A stretch of DNA of 64,000 bases from Nucisporomicrobium flavum. GTDB taxonomy: Bacteria > Actinomycetota > Actinomycetes > Mycobacteriales > Micromonosporaceae. A program made the translations under genes and the position numbers. The DNA lies in NCBI RefSeq assembly GCF_016464385.1, contig NZ_JADMLH010000031.1, positions 1 through 64,000 of the forward strand, read 5' to 3'. The notes beneath the pieces were generated by a model. It saw only the letters and a program-made list of their open reading frames with translations. It was not told the origin of the DNA and searched no databases. Shown here piece after piece: positions 7,226 to 16,217 of this stretch (positions are counted from its first letter, which is position 1; the number at the start of each line of letters is the position of its first letter).

Positions 7226-7263
7226 GTTGCCCGGGCGTATCCCTATTGTTTCCGCCGTGTTAC
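7226..7263 (-). promoter_or_regulatory. GlnR box upstream of glnA
   Basis: Read on the minus strand toward glnA: GTAAC-N6-GAAAC-N6-GATAC-N6-GCAAC, with elements at 7263-7259, 7252-7248, 7241-7237 and 7230-7226. This matches the actinobacterial GlnR consensus gTnAc-n6-GaAAc-n6-GtnAC-n6-GAAAc in spacing and in nearly all key bases. It is about 84-121 bp upstream of the GTG start, the expected place for GlnR activation of glnA. Confidence 0.85.
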
Positions 7264-7365
7264 GGAGCCTGTGAGTCGCGTGACCATGAGCGACCCTAGC
7301 GTCCGACCGGCACCCCGGGGGCCGGTTCACGGCACATCAGCCTCCGGCGATTACGCTGATCAACC

Positions 7366-7758
7366 GTGGCGACCCGCGCGATCGACCCGGCCCGTTTCGA
7401 GCCCTCCGACTTCGGCCGGCGCTTCGGCGCGCTCCTCATCGACTGGGCGTTGTGCCTGCTGGCCGCGAGCTTCTACGCGGACCCGCGGGTGGTGGCCTGG
7501 CCGCCGGTCGTCGTGCTGATCTTCCTGAACGCGTTCTTCATCGGCCTGTTCGGACAGACGCCCGGCATGGCGCTCGCCCGGCTGCGCTGCGTCTCGGTCA
7601 CCGACGGCGGCGCGATCGGCATCCCGAAGGGCCTGCTCCGCGGGGTCCTGCTGGCGTTACTCGTGCCCGCGGTCATCATGGACGCCGACCGCCGCGGCCT
7701 GCACGACCGCGCCGCCGGCTCGATCGTCGTGAAGCTGCCCCGCCCCGGCACCGCCTGA
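7366..7758 (+). CDS. RDD-family membrane protein
   Basis: A 130-residue integral membrane protein. It begins with FGRRFGALLIDWALCLLAAS, containing the Arg and Asp of the RDD family, followed by a second hydrophobic segment (VVVLIFLNAFFIGLFGQTPG), the conserved GQTPGMALARLRC region, and a third segment ending in DADRRGLHDRAAGSIVV. In actinomycetes these small proteins commonly lie beside glnA, as here, divergently transcribed. No biochemical role is established. The start is GTG 7366. The last 102 bp overlap the convergent GT87 gene. Confidence 0.88.
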   Translation: MATRAIDPARFEPSDFGRRFGALLIDWALCLLAASFYADPRVVAWPPVVVLIFLNAFFIGLFGQTPGMALARLRCVSVTDGGAIGIPKGLLRGVLLALLVPAVIMDADRRGLHDRAAGSIVVKLPRPGTA

Positions 7759-8871
7759 CCCGGCCGGAAGCCGCGCCGGCAACCACACCAGCAGCGCGAG
7801 GCCGAACAGCACGTACAGGTTCGCGCCGAGCACCGCGAGCGGCGGCTTGGGGCCACGCTCGTACAGGAAGACGATGTGGGCGCTGAGCAGGGCGTACGTG
7901 GCGACGCCGAGGGAGAGCACCCGCCGGTCGGCGCGGGCCACCTCCACGCAGCGGACCAGGGCCGGCAGCAGCCACACCCAGTGGTGCACCCACGTGACCG
8001 GGCTGATCAGGCAGCCGACGATCCCGGTGAGCGCCAGGCCGCCCAGCGGGTCCGCCCGGCGTACCCGCCAGGCCCAGAGCGCCAGGACGGCCAGCACGCA
8101 GAGCACCCACAGCTGGGATTCCCACGCGTCCACCGGCAGCCGGGCGAGCAGGCCGCGCAGCGACTGGTTGGAGACGTACTCGAGGTTGCCGACCCGGTTG
8201 GTGTCCCACAGCGCGGCCGTCCAGAACTCGCGCGAGGCGTCGGGCCAGACGGCGGCGGCACCCAGGGTGGTCACCGCGGCGGCCGCGACGGCGGTGCCGG
8301 CGGCACGCCAGCGCCGGGTGACCAGGAGGTACAGGATGAAGACGCCGGGAGTCAGCTTGATCGCGGTCGCGACCCCGATCCCGATCCCCGCCCACCGCCG
8401 GCCGCGTGCCACGCCGAACAGCACGTCGCCCGCGACAAGGGCGAGCAGCAGCAGGTTGACCTGGCCGAAGCCGAACGTCTCGCGGACCGGCTCGAAGATC
8501 AGCGCCAGGCAGGACGCGACGGCGACGGCGTACCAGGGGGTCCGGCCCTCGCGTTCGATCAGCGGCGTGACCAGCCATCGGACCACGACCACGGTCACGA
8601 TCACGGTCGCGGCCGACGCCAGCGTCGCGATCGCCCAGAGCGGCAGGTACGCCATCGGGGCCATCAGGAGGCCGGCGAACGGCGGGTACGTGAAGCCGTA
8701 CGGCGAGCCGGGCTTGAGGTAGTCGTACACCATGCCGCCGTCGCGGAACCAGTAGCGCACCGCCCCCGCGTAGACGGCCGAGTCGAAGTAGTAGTGCAGG
8801 ATCGCGGCCCACACGAGCGTGCCGGCGGCGACGGCCCCCAGCGCGGCGACGGTCATGATCCGGCGGTTCAC
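7657..8871 (-). CDS. GT87-family polyprenol-phosphate mannosyltransferase (PimE-like)
   Basis: A 404-residue GT-C glycosyltransferase with about ten membrane segments. The first extracytoplasmic loop holds HYYFDSAVYAGAVRYWFRDG, whose Asp is the likely catalytic base, and YGFTYPPFAGLLMAPMA; GQVNLLLLALVAGDVLF and AIKLTPGVFILYLL are typical of the PimE/GT87 family. It probably adds mannose from polyprenyl-phosphomannose to cell-envelope lipoglycans. GTG 8871 overlaps the stop of the MptB-like gene before it, so it ends a polycistron that includes glnE. The C-terminal 34 residues are antisense to the RDD gene and may be a poorly conserved tail. Confidence 0.87.
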   Translation of the reverse strand: MNRRIMTVAALGAVAAGTLVWAAILHYYFDSAVYAGAVRYWFRDGGMVYDYLKPGSPYGFTYPPFAGLLMAPMAYLPLWAIATLASAATVIVTVVVVRWLVTPLIEREGRTPWYAVAVASCLALIFEPVRETFGFGQVNLLLLALVAGDVLFGVARGRRWAGIGIGVATAIKLTPGVFILYLLVTRRWRAAGTAVAAAAVTTLGAAAVWPDASREFWTAALWDTNRVGNLEYVSNQSLRGLLARLPVDAWESQLWVLCVLAVLALWAWRVRRADPLGGLALTGIVGCLISPVTWVHHWVWLLPALVRCVEVARADRRVLSLGVATYALLSAHIVFLYERGPKPPLAVLGANLYVLFGLALLVWLPARLPAGSGGAGAGQLHDDRAGGAVVQAAAVGVHDDRGHE

Positions 8872-10310
8872 GCGACCACCCTACGGCGCCTGCGCACGGC
8901 CACGACCAGGAGCGTCACCAGGGCCGCCGTGACGATGAGGGCTCCCGGGAGGCGCGTGTAGAGCGCCCAGTTGTAGCCGGCCGGCGTGGTGAGCGTCGCG
9001 GCGAACGCGCACAAGCCGAGCAGCCACCGGTTCTCCGCGCGGGTGGCGGCCAGCACGGCGAGCGGCCACGTCGCGTACCAGGGATGGAAGACGGGGGCAC
9101 AGAGCACGGTGGCCGCCAGGGCGAGGCCGGCGTGGCCGAGGGGGTCGTCGCGGCGCGCCCGCCACCACAGCACCACGAGCACGACAGCCAGGATCACCAC
9201 CCCGATCAACCGCGTCACGGGTACGGCGGGCAGCCCCGTACCGAATTCGATCACGAGGCCGACGGCGGTGGACGGCGATCCCCACGTCACGCTGTCGCCG
9301 CTGCGCAGCAGCCCGGCGACCCAGCCGGCGCCGCGCCCGGACGCGACCGACAGGGCGGCCGTGGACAGCAGCAGCCCGCCACCGATCGCCCCGGCCGGGC
9401 GCCACAGGTCCCGCAGCGCGCGGCGGTCCGCGGGGAGCGCGGCGAGGACGGCGAACGGGACGACGACGATCGCGGTGGCCTTCACGCCGACCGCAAAGCC
9501 CAGCACCGCCCCGGCGACGGCCAGCCGCACCCAGAAGGCCCCGGCCGCCGGCAGCGGGACGGTACCGTCCGGCCGCCGCGGAGAGGGCGGCCGCGGCGCG
9601 GAGGCGCCGGCTGCCAGCGCGAGACCGGTCACGATCAGCCCGACCATCAGGGCGTCGTTGTGCGCGCCGGACACCAGGTGGACCAGGACGATCGGGCAGG
9701 CCAGCACCATCCACGTCGCGCGGGCCGGATCGATGCCGCAGCGGCGGGCCAGCGCCGGCACTCCGACGGCGATCAGTGCCACCCCGGCGACGGCGATCAC
9801 CCGCAGCCCCGCCACCACCCCGGCGAGCGAGTCGCCGGCGATCGCCACCACGCGGGCGGCGAGCAGCAGGAACAGCGGGCCGTACGGGGCCGGCGAGTCC
9901 AGCCACGACGACGCGACCGAGCTCACCCACGGGCAGCCGAACTCACCGACCCCCGTCGCGTACGGGTCTCCCCCGGCGTACTGGACGTAGCCCTGGCACG
10001 CGTACGAGTAGACGTCCGCGCTGCCCAGCGGCAGGAACGGCAGCACCGGCAGGAACCACAGCCCGGCCGTGACCAGCGCCCACCGCGTCGAGGGCACCAC
10101 ATGCCGGCCGAACCACCACGCCGTGATGAGCGCCGCGGTGCCGAGCACCCAGAGGATCGGCAGCGCGACGCCACGCTGGCCGCTGAGCAAGGTCACCGGG
10201 TTGATGCTGGGCACCCGTTCGAAACCGGCGCCGCCGAGCCAGGCCGTGCCCGCCGTGGCCGCGCTGCCCGCCAGCCCACCCCAGCGGACGAGCCGGGGGG
10301 TCAGTCGCAC
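8868..10310 (-). CDS. MptB-like alpha-1,6-mannosyltransferase (second copy)
   Basis: A 480-residue GT-C enzyme of the MptB type, which uses polyprenyl-phosphomannose to extend the alpha-1,6 backbone of lipomannan on the outer face of the membrane. Family features are LGSADVYSYACQGYVQYAGG in the first large loop (Asp as likely base), SSWLDSPAPYGPLFLLLAA, VHLVSGAHNDALMVGLIVTG and VFHPWYATWPLAVL. Around 10-12 membrane segments are visible. GTG 10310 overlaps the end of the preceding paralogue by 10 bp. The two neighbouring MptB-like proteins differ considerably, so they probably do different steps. Confidence 0.88.
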   Translation of the reverse strand: MRLTPRLVRWGGLAGSAATAGTAWLGGAGFERVPSINPVTLLSGQRGVALPILWVLGTAALITAWWFGRHVVPSTRWALVTAGLWFLPVLPFLPLGSADVYSYACQGYVQYAGGDPYATGVGEFGCPWVSSVASSWLDSPAPYGPLFLLLAARVVAIAGDSLAGVVAGLRVIAVAGVALIAVGVPALARRCGIDPARATWMVLACPIVLVHLVSGAHNDALMVGLIVTGLALAAGASAPRPPSPRRPDGTVPLPAAGAFWVRLAVAGAVLGFAVGVKATAIVVVPFAVLAALPADRRALRDLWRPAGAIGGGLLLSTAALSVASGRGAGWVAGLLRSGDSVTWGSPSTAVGLVIEFGTGLPAVPVTRLIGVVILAVVLVVLWWRARRDDPLGHAGLALAATVLCAPVFHPWYATWPLAVLAATRAENRWLLGLCAFAATLTTPAGYNWALYTRLPGALIVTAALVTLLVVAVRRRRRVVA

Positions 10311-11770
10311 GCGGGCACCTCCGCCGCGGGTGCGGGTGCCCGCAGCCAGCGCCACGAGCGCCGCGCCACCCAGATCACGCCGGCCGTGACCAGGAACGCG
10401 AAGGGCACCTGCAGCGGTTTCCAGGCGCCGTCGCCGTCGGGCAGGATCAGGAACATCGAGGCCACGACGGTGATCTCGAGCCGGCGCAGGCCGACCGTGG
10501 TCACGGCGAGCAGGGTGAGCGGCCAGAACAGGTACCAGGGCTGGGTGATCGGGGCCAGGAAGATGACCGCGAGGCAGGCGAGCCCGGCGCCGTGCAGCGG
10601 GTCGGCGCGCCGGAACCGCCACCAGATCACCACGAGCGCCACGAGCAGCAGGACCAGCGCGACGGTACGCAGCACCGGCACGACGTCGTAGCCCGCGCCG
10701 AACCACTTCCCGGCCGCGTTGACGGCGATGCCGACCGCGGTGGGCGGGGATGTCCAGCTGCGCGACTCGCCCGCGCCGGACAACGCGACCGCCCAGCCGA
10801 ACCCGAGCCCCGAGACGACGGACAGGGCGGCCAGCAGCGCGACCGCTCCCCCGACCACGGCGCCGCCGCGGCGCAGGAACCGCAGCAGCCCGTCCCGGGT
10901 GAGCTCCAGGCCGCCGGCGGCGAGCAGGGCGGCGAACGGCAGGACCACCCCGACCGTGGTCTTGACCGCGATGGCGGCGCCCACCAGCGCACCCCCGGCG
11001 ATCAGAACGGGTATCGGCCGCCGGCCCGCCACGAGCGCCAGACCGGCCGCGAGCAGCGCCATCGTCAGGGTGTCGTTGTGGCCGCCGCCGACGAAGTGCA
11101 CCGGTACGAGCGGACAGCACAGCACCAGCCACAGGGCCTTCTCCGGCGCCACGCCCCGGCGGCGTGCGAGAGCCGGGACGGCTGCCGCGAGGGCGGCCAC
11201 GGCGAGGACGGCGTACACCCGGAAGATGCCGAGCGCCACGGCCTGCGAGCCGAACGACGCGGCGAACCCGGTCAGCAGGATCCACAGCGGCCCGTACGGG
11301 GTGGGCGTGTCCCGCCACACCAGCGACACCGAGTCGAGCCACGGGCAGGGCTGGGCGGCGATCCCCACCTGCGACGGGTTGAAGCCCGCGTCGAACAGGG
11401 CGCCCTGGCAGGCGTACGCGTACATGTCCCGGCTGGCCAACGGCGGCACGGCGAGCAGCGGCACGATCCACAGCGCGGCCGTCACGAGGATCCAGCGGCG
11501 GGACAGCTCGAGGCGGCGGCCGTACCACCAGGCGGCGCACAGCGCGGTCAGGCCCGCGATCCACAGCAGCATGATCGCGACGCCGTCAGGGCCACGCAGG
11601 ATGCTGACAACCGACACGCCCTGGCGGATCCACGGCGGCGCACCGAAGAGCACTGCGTCGGCCGCGCAGCACACCGCACCGAAGAAGCCCAGCCAGCGCA
11701 CGCCGGCCGGACGCTGCAGCCACGAGCGGAGCCCGGCCGGGCCGGCCGCCCGGGAGCGCAGGCCGGTCAC
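10301..11770 (-). CDS. MptB-like alpha-1,6-mannosyltransferase (first copy)
   Basis: A 489-residue polytopic protein of the same MptB family as its downstream neighbour. The loop motif PPLASRDMYAYACQGALFDA carries the conserved Asp, and DTPTPYGPLWILLTG, VHFVGGGHNDTLTMALLAAG and ITQPWYLFWPLTLLAV follow in the family order. About 12 membrane segments are visible. Its ATG overlaps the stop of the GT39-like gene by 4 bp and its end overlaps the second MptB-like gene, so translation is coupled. Likely acts in lipomannan-type glycan assembly, with polyprenyl-phosphomannose as donor. Confidence 0.88.
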   Translation of the reverse strand: MTGLRSRAAGPAGLRSWLQRPAGVRWLGFFGAVCCAADAVLFGAPPWIRQGVSVVSILRGPDGVAIMLLWIAGLTALCAAWWYGRRLELSRRWILVTAALWIVPLLAVPPLASRDMYAYACQGALFDAGFNPSQVGIAAQPCPWLDSVSLVWRDTPTPYGPLWILLTGFAASFGSQAVALGIFRVYAVLAVAALAAAVPALARRRGVAPEKALWLVLCCPLVPVHFVGGGHNDTLTMALLAAGLALVAGRRPIPVLIAGGALVGAAIAVKTTVGVVLPFAALLAAGGLELTRDGLLRFLRRGGAVVGGAVALLAALSVVSGLGFGWAVALSGAGESRSWTSPPTAVGIAVNAAGKWFGAGYDVVPVLRTVALVLLLVALVVIWWRFRRADPLHGAGLACLAVIFLAPITQPWYLFWPLTLLAVTTVGLRRLEITVVASMFLILPDGDGAWKPLQVPFAFLVTAGVIWVARRSWRWLRAPAPAAEVPACD

Positions 11771-13188
11771 GGGTTCGCCCGCAGGATCGGCACACCCTCG
11801 ACGGTCGTCTCGGGGTGGTAGTGGGCGGCCAGGTCGGCGGCGATCCCGCCGGACGGGTCGACCGCGGCCGGCGGGGTGTCGAGGACGACGAGCGCGGGCC
11901 GCTGCGGCGACGCCAGCATCGCGCGCAGCCGCGGCAGCGCGTCCGGGATCTTGTCGATCGGTTTACCCCACAGGTACGGATAGGAGGCCTCGCGGTCGGC
12001 CGCGAAGTACAGGTAGGCCTCGGACTCCAGCACGTAGATGCGGTCGTCCGGGCCGGTCGACGCCCTGATCACGGCCGCGATCCGGTCGTCGCGGGCCGCG
12101 AGCGCATCGTACGGGATCGTGTCGGCCCGGCCGCCCGGCGACATGGGTACGAGCGCCGCCAGCCACACCAGCGTCGGCAGGGTGGCGACGGCGGCGAGCG
12201 CCCAGCGCCACCGCACCGCCCGCACGCCGGCGACCGTCACGGCGGCGAGCACGACGAGCGCCGGCAGCGGCTGGACGAAGTAGTGCGGCCAGTACGAACC
12301 GCCGAGGTTGATGCCCACGAACCCGGCGAACAGCCACACCCCGAGCAGCCACCGTGCCCCGCGGTCCAGCACCCGCCAGCCAGGCAGCGACACCAGCAGG
12401 ACCGGGACGACGCCGAGCGCGATGTCGCCCGCGTGCCGTCCGAGATCGGTCAGCCGGGTCGAGGTGTTCGAGCCCGTGCCGCCCAGGGCCGACAGCTGAT
12501 AGCCGACGAGCGCCGTCCAGTACGCCGACCAGCCGACCGCCAGCCCGTGCAGCGCCGAGGCGAGCAGCGGCACCGCGACCCCGGCCAGGAACACCGGCAC
12601 CGCCCGGCCGCGGCGGGCGAGGGCGAGGACCAGCACGCCGACGAGGACGCCGTCGATGCCGGACTGCTTCATGGTCAGCGCGACGCCGGCGAGCACCCCG
12701 GCGCCGGCGAGCCACCACAGCGACCGGCCCCGCCGCCACCACAACACGGTCAGCGCGATCGCCACCGTGGACGGGACGCTGGCGAGCAGCTCCCCGTTGA
12801 GCGTCATGCCCTCCAGGTGCGGGGCGACGCCGACGACCGCGTAGATCCAGGCCGCCACGGCACCGGCGGTCCGGCCCGCGAGCACCCCCGCGATCACCGC
12901 CACCGCGACGGTGATGATCGCGCCGGCCAGGACCACGCCGAGGCGGACCGCCCACCCGGACCCGTTGATCGCCAGCAGCGCCCGGTAGGTCAGCAGCAGC
13001 CCCTGCGGCCGGTCGAGCCACACGTCGGTGTAGAGCCGGTCGCCGCGCGCCCACTGCCGGGCCACGTACGCGTAGCCGCCCTCGTCGGTGGAGAGCCCGG
13101 TGAACAGGAACGGCACGCGCAGCAGCACCGCGACCAGCACGGCGCCGCCGATCGGCGCGACGGACCGGCGCGGCAGCGCCTCAGGCAT
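11767..13188 (-). CDS. GT39/ArnT-like membrane glycosyltransferase
   Basis: A 473-residue GT-C protein. Near the N-terminus, FTGLSTDEGGYAYVARQWAR holds the Asp-Glu pair characteristic of the PMT/ArnT type, followed by DVWLDRPQGLL. About ten hydrophobic segments fill the middle and a soluble C-terminal domain (from about residue 370) follows. The family transfers sugars from polyprenyl-phosphate donors to lipids or proteins; the acceptor cannot be read from sequence. It overlaps glnE by 8 bp upstream and the MptB-like gene by 4 bp downstream. Its place in a mannosyltransferase operon suggests envelope glycan work. Confidence 0.83.
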   Translation of the reverse strand: MPEALPRRSVAPIGGAVLVAVLLRVPFLFTGLSTDEGGYAYVARQWARGDRLYTDVWLDRPQGLLLTYRALLAINGSGWAVRLGVVLAGAIITVAVAVIAGVLAGRTAGAVAAWIYAVVGVAPHLEGMTLNGELLASVPSTVAIALTVLWWRRGRSLWWLAGAGVLAGVALTMKQSGIDGVLVGVLVLALARRGRAVPVFLAGVAVPLLASALHGLAVGWSAYWTALVGYQLSALGGTGSNTSTRLTDLGRHAGDIALGVVPVLLVSLPGWRVLDRGARWLLGVWLFAGFVGINLGGSYWPHYFVQPLPALVVLAAVTVAGVRAVRWRWALAAVATLPTLVWLAALVPMSPGGRADTIPYDALAARDDRIAAVIRASTGPDDRIYVLESEAYLYFAADREASYPYLWGKPIDKIPDALPRLRAMLASPQRPALVVLDTPPAAVDPSGGIAADLAAHYHPETTVEGVPILRANP

Positions 13189-16100
13189 CGAGGACGCGTT
13201 CCATCGCCGCGCGGGACCGCCGGGTGAGGCGCAGGTACCGGTCCACGAACTCGCCCGGGTCGCCGCCGCCGAGCAGCTGCACCACCCCGGCGAGCTCGAC
13301 GCCGTGCCGGGGCAGCTGGTCGGTGGGGCGGCCGCGGACCAGGGTCAGCGCGTTGCGGACCTGAGCGGCCAGGGTCCAGCCGGCGGTCATCGCGGCGGCG
13401 TCGACGTTGTCGATCAGCTTGGCCTCCCGCTCCGCCGTGAGGGCCTCGAGGGTACGGGTGCGGCGCAGCCCCGGCAGCGCGTACGCGTGCCGCAACTGCA
13501 GCAGCTGCACGGCCCATTCGACGTCGGCGAGCCCGCCCCGGCCCAGCTTCGCGTGGGTGTTCGGGTCGGCGCCGCGCGGCATCCGCTCGGTCTCCACGCG
13601 CGCCTTGATGCGCCGGATCTCGATGACCTGCTCGCGGGTGAGGCCGCCGTCGGGGTACCGCATCGTGTCGGCGAGCCGCTCGAACTCGCGGCCCAGATCC
13701 TCGTCGCCGCAGACGAACCGTGCGCGCAGCAGCGCCTGCGACTCCCACACCTTCGACCAGCGGGCGTAATACTGCGCGTACGCGTTCAGGCTGCGGACCA
13801 GCGGACCCTGCCGTCCCTCGGGGCGCAGGTCGGCGTCCACCCCCAGCGGCGGGTCGGGGGCCGGCGCGCCGAGCGTGCGGCGCATCTCCTCGGCGATCGC
13901 CTGCGCGGTCGTGGCGGCCTGGCCCTCGGGGGCGCCCTCCGGCGGGTCGTAGACGAACAGCACGTCGGCGTCGGAGGGGTAGCTCAGCTCGTAGCCGCCG
14001 AGGCGCCCCATGCCGATCACCGCGAAGCGCAGGCCCTCCGGGCCCGGGTGGACCCGCCGGGCGGCGTGCAGCGCGGCGCCCAGCGTGGCGTCGGCGACGT
14101 CGGAGAGGGCGATGCCGATGGCGTGCACGTCGAGCGGGTTGGCGGGGGCGAGGTCGCCGGCCCGGCTCAGGATGTCGGCGCAGGCCAGCCGGAACAGCTC
14201 GCGGCGGCGCAGCGCGCGGACCGCGGCGATGGCCGGGCCCGGGTCGGTCGCGCCGTCGCGCAGGTGCCGGTCGGCGGCGGCCACGAACCCTTCGCGCAGC
14301 ACCTCGCGCGGGCGGGGCTGCAGCTCGGCGTCGTTGGCGAGCAGGCGCAGCGCCTCCGGGTCGCGGATGAGCAGGTCCGTCGCGTACCGGGAGAGGCCGA
14401 TGACGCGGGCCAGCCGGCGCGCGACCGGGCCACCGTCGCGCAGCAGCCGCAGATACCAGGGGGTGCTGCCGAGCTTGTCGGAGACCTGCCGGTAGTTGAG
14501 CAGCCCCCGGTCGGGCTCGGGCGCGTCGGCGAAGTCCTGCAGCAGCATCGGCAGCAGCGTGCGCTGGATCGCCGCGGTGCGGCTGACGCCGCCGGTCAGC
14601 GCCTGCAGGTGCCGCAGCGCGCCGGCGGGGTCGGCGAAGCCGAGGATTTCCAGGCGCCGCCCGGCCGACTCGGTGGTCATCCGCAGCGCCTCGGCCGGCA
14701 CCCGGGCAACGGCCTCGAGCAGCGGTTGGTACAACAGTTTGACGTGCAGGCGGCGAACCTGCGCGGCGTGGCTCACCCAGTCGGACCGGAACGCCTCGAC
14801 CGCGTCGCGCCCGCTGAGCGCCTTGTAGCCGAGGGCGGCCGCGAGCCAGCGCAACGCCTGCGGGTCGTCGGGCACGGTGTGCGTACGCCGCAGGTTCTGC
14901 AGCTGCAGCCGGTGCTCGACCGTACGCAGGAAGCGATAGCCCCGCAGCAGCGTCTCGCCGTCCTCGCGGCCCACGTACCCGCCCGCGACCAGGGCCCGCA
15001 GCGCCGGCAGCGTGCCGGGCTCCCGCAGGCTCTCGTCGACGCGGCCGTGCACGAGCTGGAGCAGCTGGACCGCGAACTCGATGTCGCGCAGGCCGCCGGG
15101 GCCGCGTTTGATCTCCCGGTCGACCTCCTTCGCCGGCACGTTGTCGATGATCTTCCGGCGCATGTCCCGGACGTCGGCGACGGCCTCGGGCCGCTCGGCG
15201 GCGTGCCAGACCAGCGGCGCGACGTCGTCGATCCACTCCTGGGCGAGCGCCAGGTCACCGGCGGCCGGGCGGGCCTTGAGCAGCGCCTGGAACTCCCACG
15301 TGCGCGCCCAGCGGCGGTAGTACGCCTGGTGGCTGGCGAGCGTGCGGACCAGCGGGCCCCGGTTGCCCTCGGGGCGCAGCGCGGCGTCGACCGGCCAGGC
15401 CACCAGCCCGCAGACCTCGATGAGGCGGGCGGCGACCGTGGTGCCGGCGCTCAGGTCCTCGTCGCCGGCCGCCACGAAGATGACGTCCACGTCGGACACG
15501 TAGTTGAGCTCGTTGCCACCGCACTTGCCCATGGCCACCACGGCGAGCCGAGGCGGCGGGGTCCGCTGCGGGAGCTCCGCCACGGCGATCGCGTACGCGG
15601 CGCACAGCGTTTCGTCGGCGAGCCGGGACAGCGCCGCCATGGTGGGCTCCAGGCCGCGACCGCCGGTGAGGTCGGCCGCCACGATGCGCAGCAGCGCCGT
15701 GCGGTACGCCGTGCGCAGCGCCGGCACGCTCGGCGGCCCCTCCCCCGCCGGGTCGTCGAACTCCAGGCGCCCCTCGGCGCTGGGCGGCAGCCCGGTCCGG
15801 GTGGTCGCGAGCACCCGCCACTGATCGGGGTTGGCCACGAGGTGGTCGCCCAGCGCGCTGGAGGCGCCGAGCACGGCGATGAGCCGGCGGCGCAGCCCGC
15901 CGTCCTCGGCGAGGGCCGCCACGATCGCGTCGGCGGCGGGGCTCGCCACGATCTCCCCGCCGGGCCCGGTCACCGGCCCGCCGTTGCCGCGCAGCGCCGC
16001 GCGGGCGGCCGCGTCGACCATCCGGTGCAGCTGGCGCAGCGCCAGGTTGGGGTCGGCGGCCCGGGACAGCGCCTGGATCAGCTCGGACGCGGGCGCGTCG

Positions 16101-16216
16101 ACGGGCTCCTGCGCCTCGGTGTTCCACAGCCGCAGGCCGGCCGGCCCGAGCAGGTCGGCCACCCGGGCGCCGTCGTCGGCGAAGCCGTACCGGGCGAGCC
16201 GGCTGGGCCTGGTCAT
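13181..16216 (-). CDS. glnE: Bifunctional glutamine synthetase adenylyltransferase/deadenylase (GlnE)
   Basis: Adds and removes AMP on the regulatory Tyr of GlnA, tuning ammonium assimilation. At 1011 residues it has the full two-domain form. The N-terminal nucleotidyltransferase domain (deadenylylase) contains GKCGGNELNYVSDVDVIFV with the DXD metal pair. The C-terminal adenylyltransferase domain contains GMGRLGGYELSYPSDADVLF and PEGRQGPLVRSL; helical GlnE linkers follow each. It starts 1 bp from the stop of the amidotransferase gene and overlaps the GT39-like gene by 8 bp, so it is embedded in a polycistron with four glycosyltransferases. Both glnA paralogues lie within 9 kb. Only GlnA1 carries the target Tyr motif. 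Confidence 0.97.
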   Translation of the reverse strand: MTRPSRLARYGFADDGARVADLLGPAGLRLWNTEAQEPVDAPASELIQALSRAADPNLALRQLHRMVDAAARAALRGNGGPVTGPGGEIVASPAADAIVAALAEDGGLRRRLIAVLGASSALGDHLVANPDQWRVLATTRTGLPPSAEGRLEFDDPAGEGPPSVPALRTAYRTALLRIVAADLTGGRGLEPTMAALSRLADETLCAAYAIAVAELPQRTPPPRLAVVAMGKCGGNELNYVSDVDVIFVAAGDEDLSAGTTVAARLIEVCGLVAWPVDAALRPEGNRGPLVRTLASHQAYYRRWARTWEFQALLKARPAAGDLALAQEWIDDVAPLVWHAAERPEAVADVRDMRRKIIDNVPAKEVDREIKRGPGGLRDIEFAVQLLQLVHGRVDESLREPGTLPALRALVAGGYVGREDGETLLRGYRFLRTVEHRLQLQNLRRTHTVPDDPQALRWLAAALGYKALSGRDAVEAFRSDWVSHAAQVRRLHVKLLYQPLLEAVARVPAEALRMTTESAGRRLEILGFADPAGALRHLQALTGGVSRTAAIQRTLLPMLLQDFADAPEPDRGLLNYRQVSDKLGSTPWYLRLLRDGGPVARRLARVIGLSRYATDLLIRDPEALRLLANDAELQPRPREVLREGFVAAADRHLRDGATDPGPAIAAVRALRRRELFRLACADILSRAGDLAPANPLDVHAIGIALSDVADATLGAALHAARRVHPGPEGLRFAVIGMGRLGGYELSYPSDADVLFVYDPPEGAPEGQAATTAQAIAEEMRRTLGAPAPDPPLGVDADLRPEGRQGPLVRSLNAYAQYYARWSKVWESQALLRARFVCGDEDLGREFERLADTMRYPDGGLTREQVIEIRRIKARVETERMPRGADPNTHAKLGRGGLADVEWAVQLLQLRHAYALPGLRRTRTLEALTAEREAKLIDNVDAAAMTAGWTLAAQVRNALTLVRGRPTDQLPRHGVELAGVVQLLGGGDPGEFVDRYLRLTRRSRAAMERVLDA

Positions 16217-16217
16217 C

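Noticed and set aside
8868..11564. An 898-codon minus-strand frame joining the second MptB-like protein to upstream sequence
   Set aside because: The upstream part is a shadow of the first MptB-like gene in another frame; GTG 10310 is the proper start.
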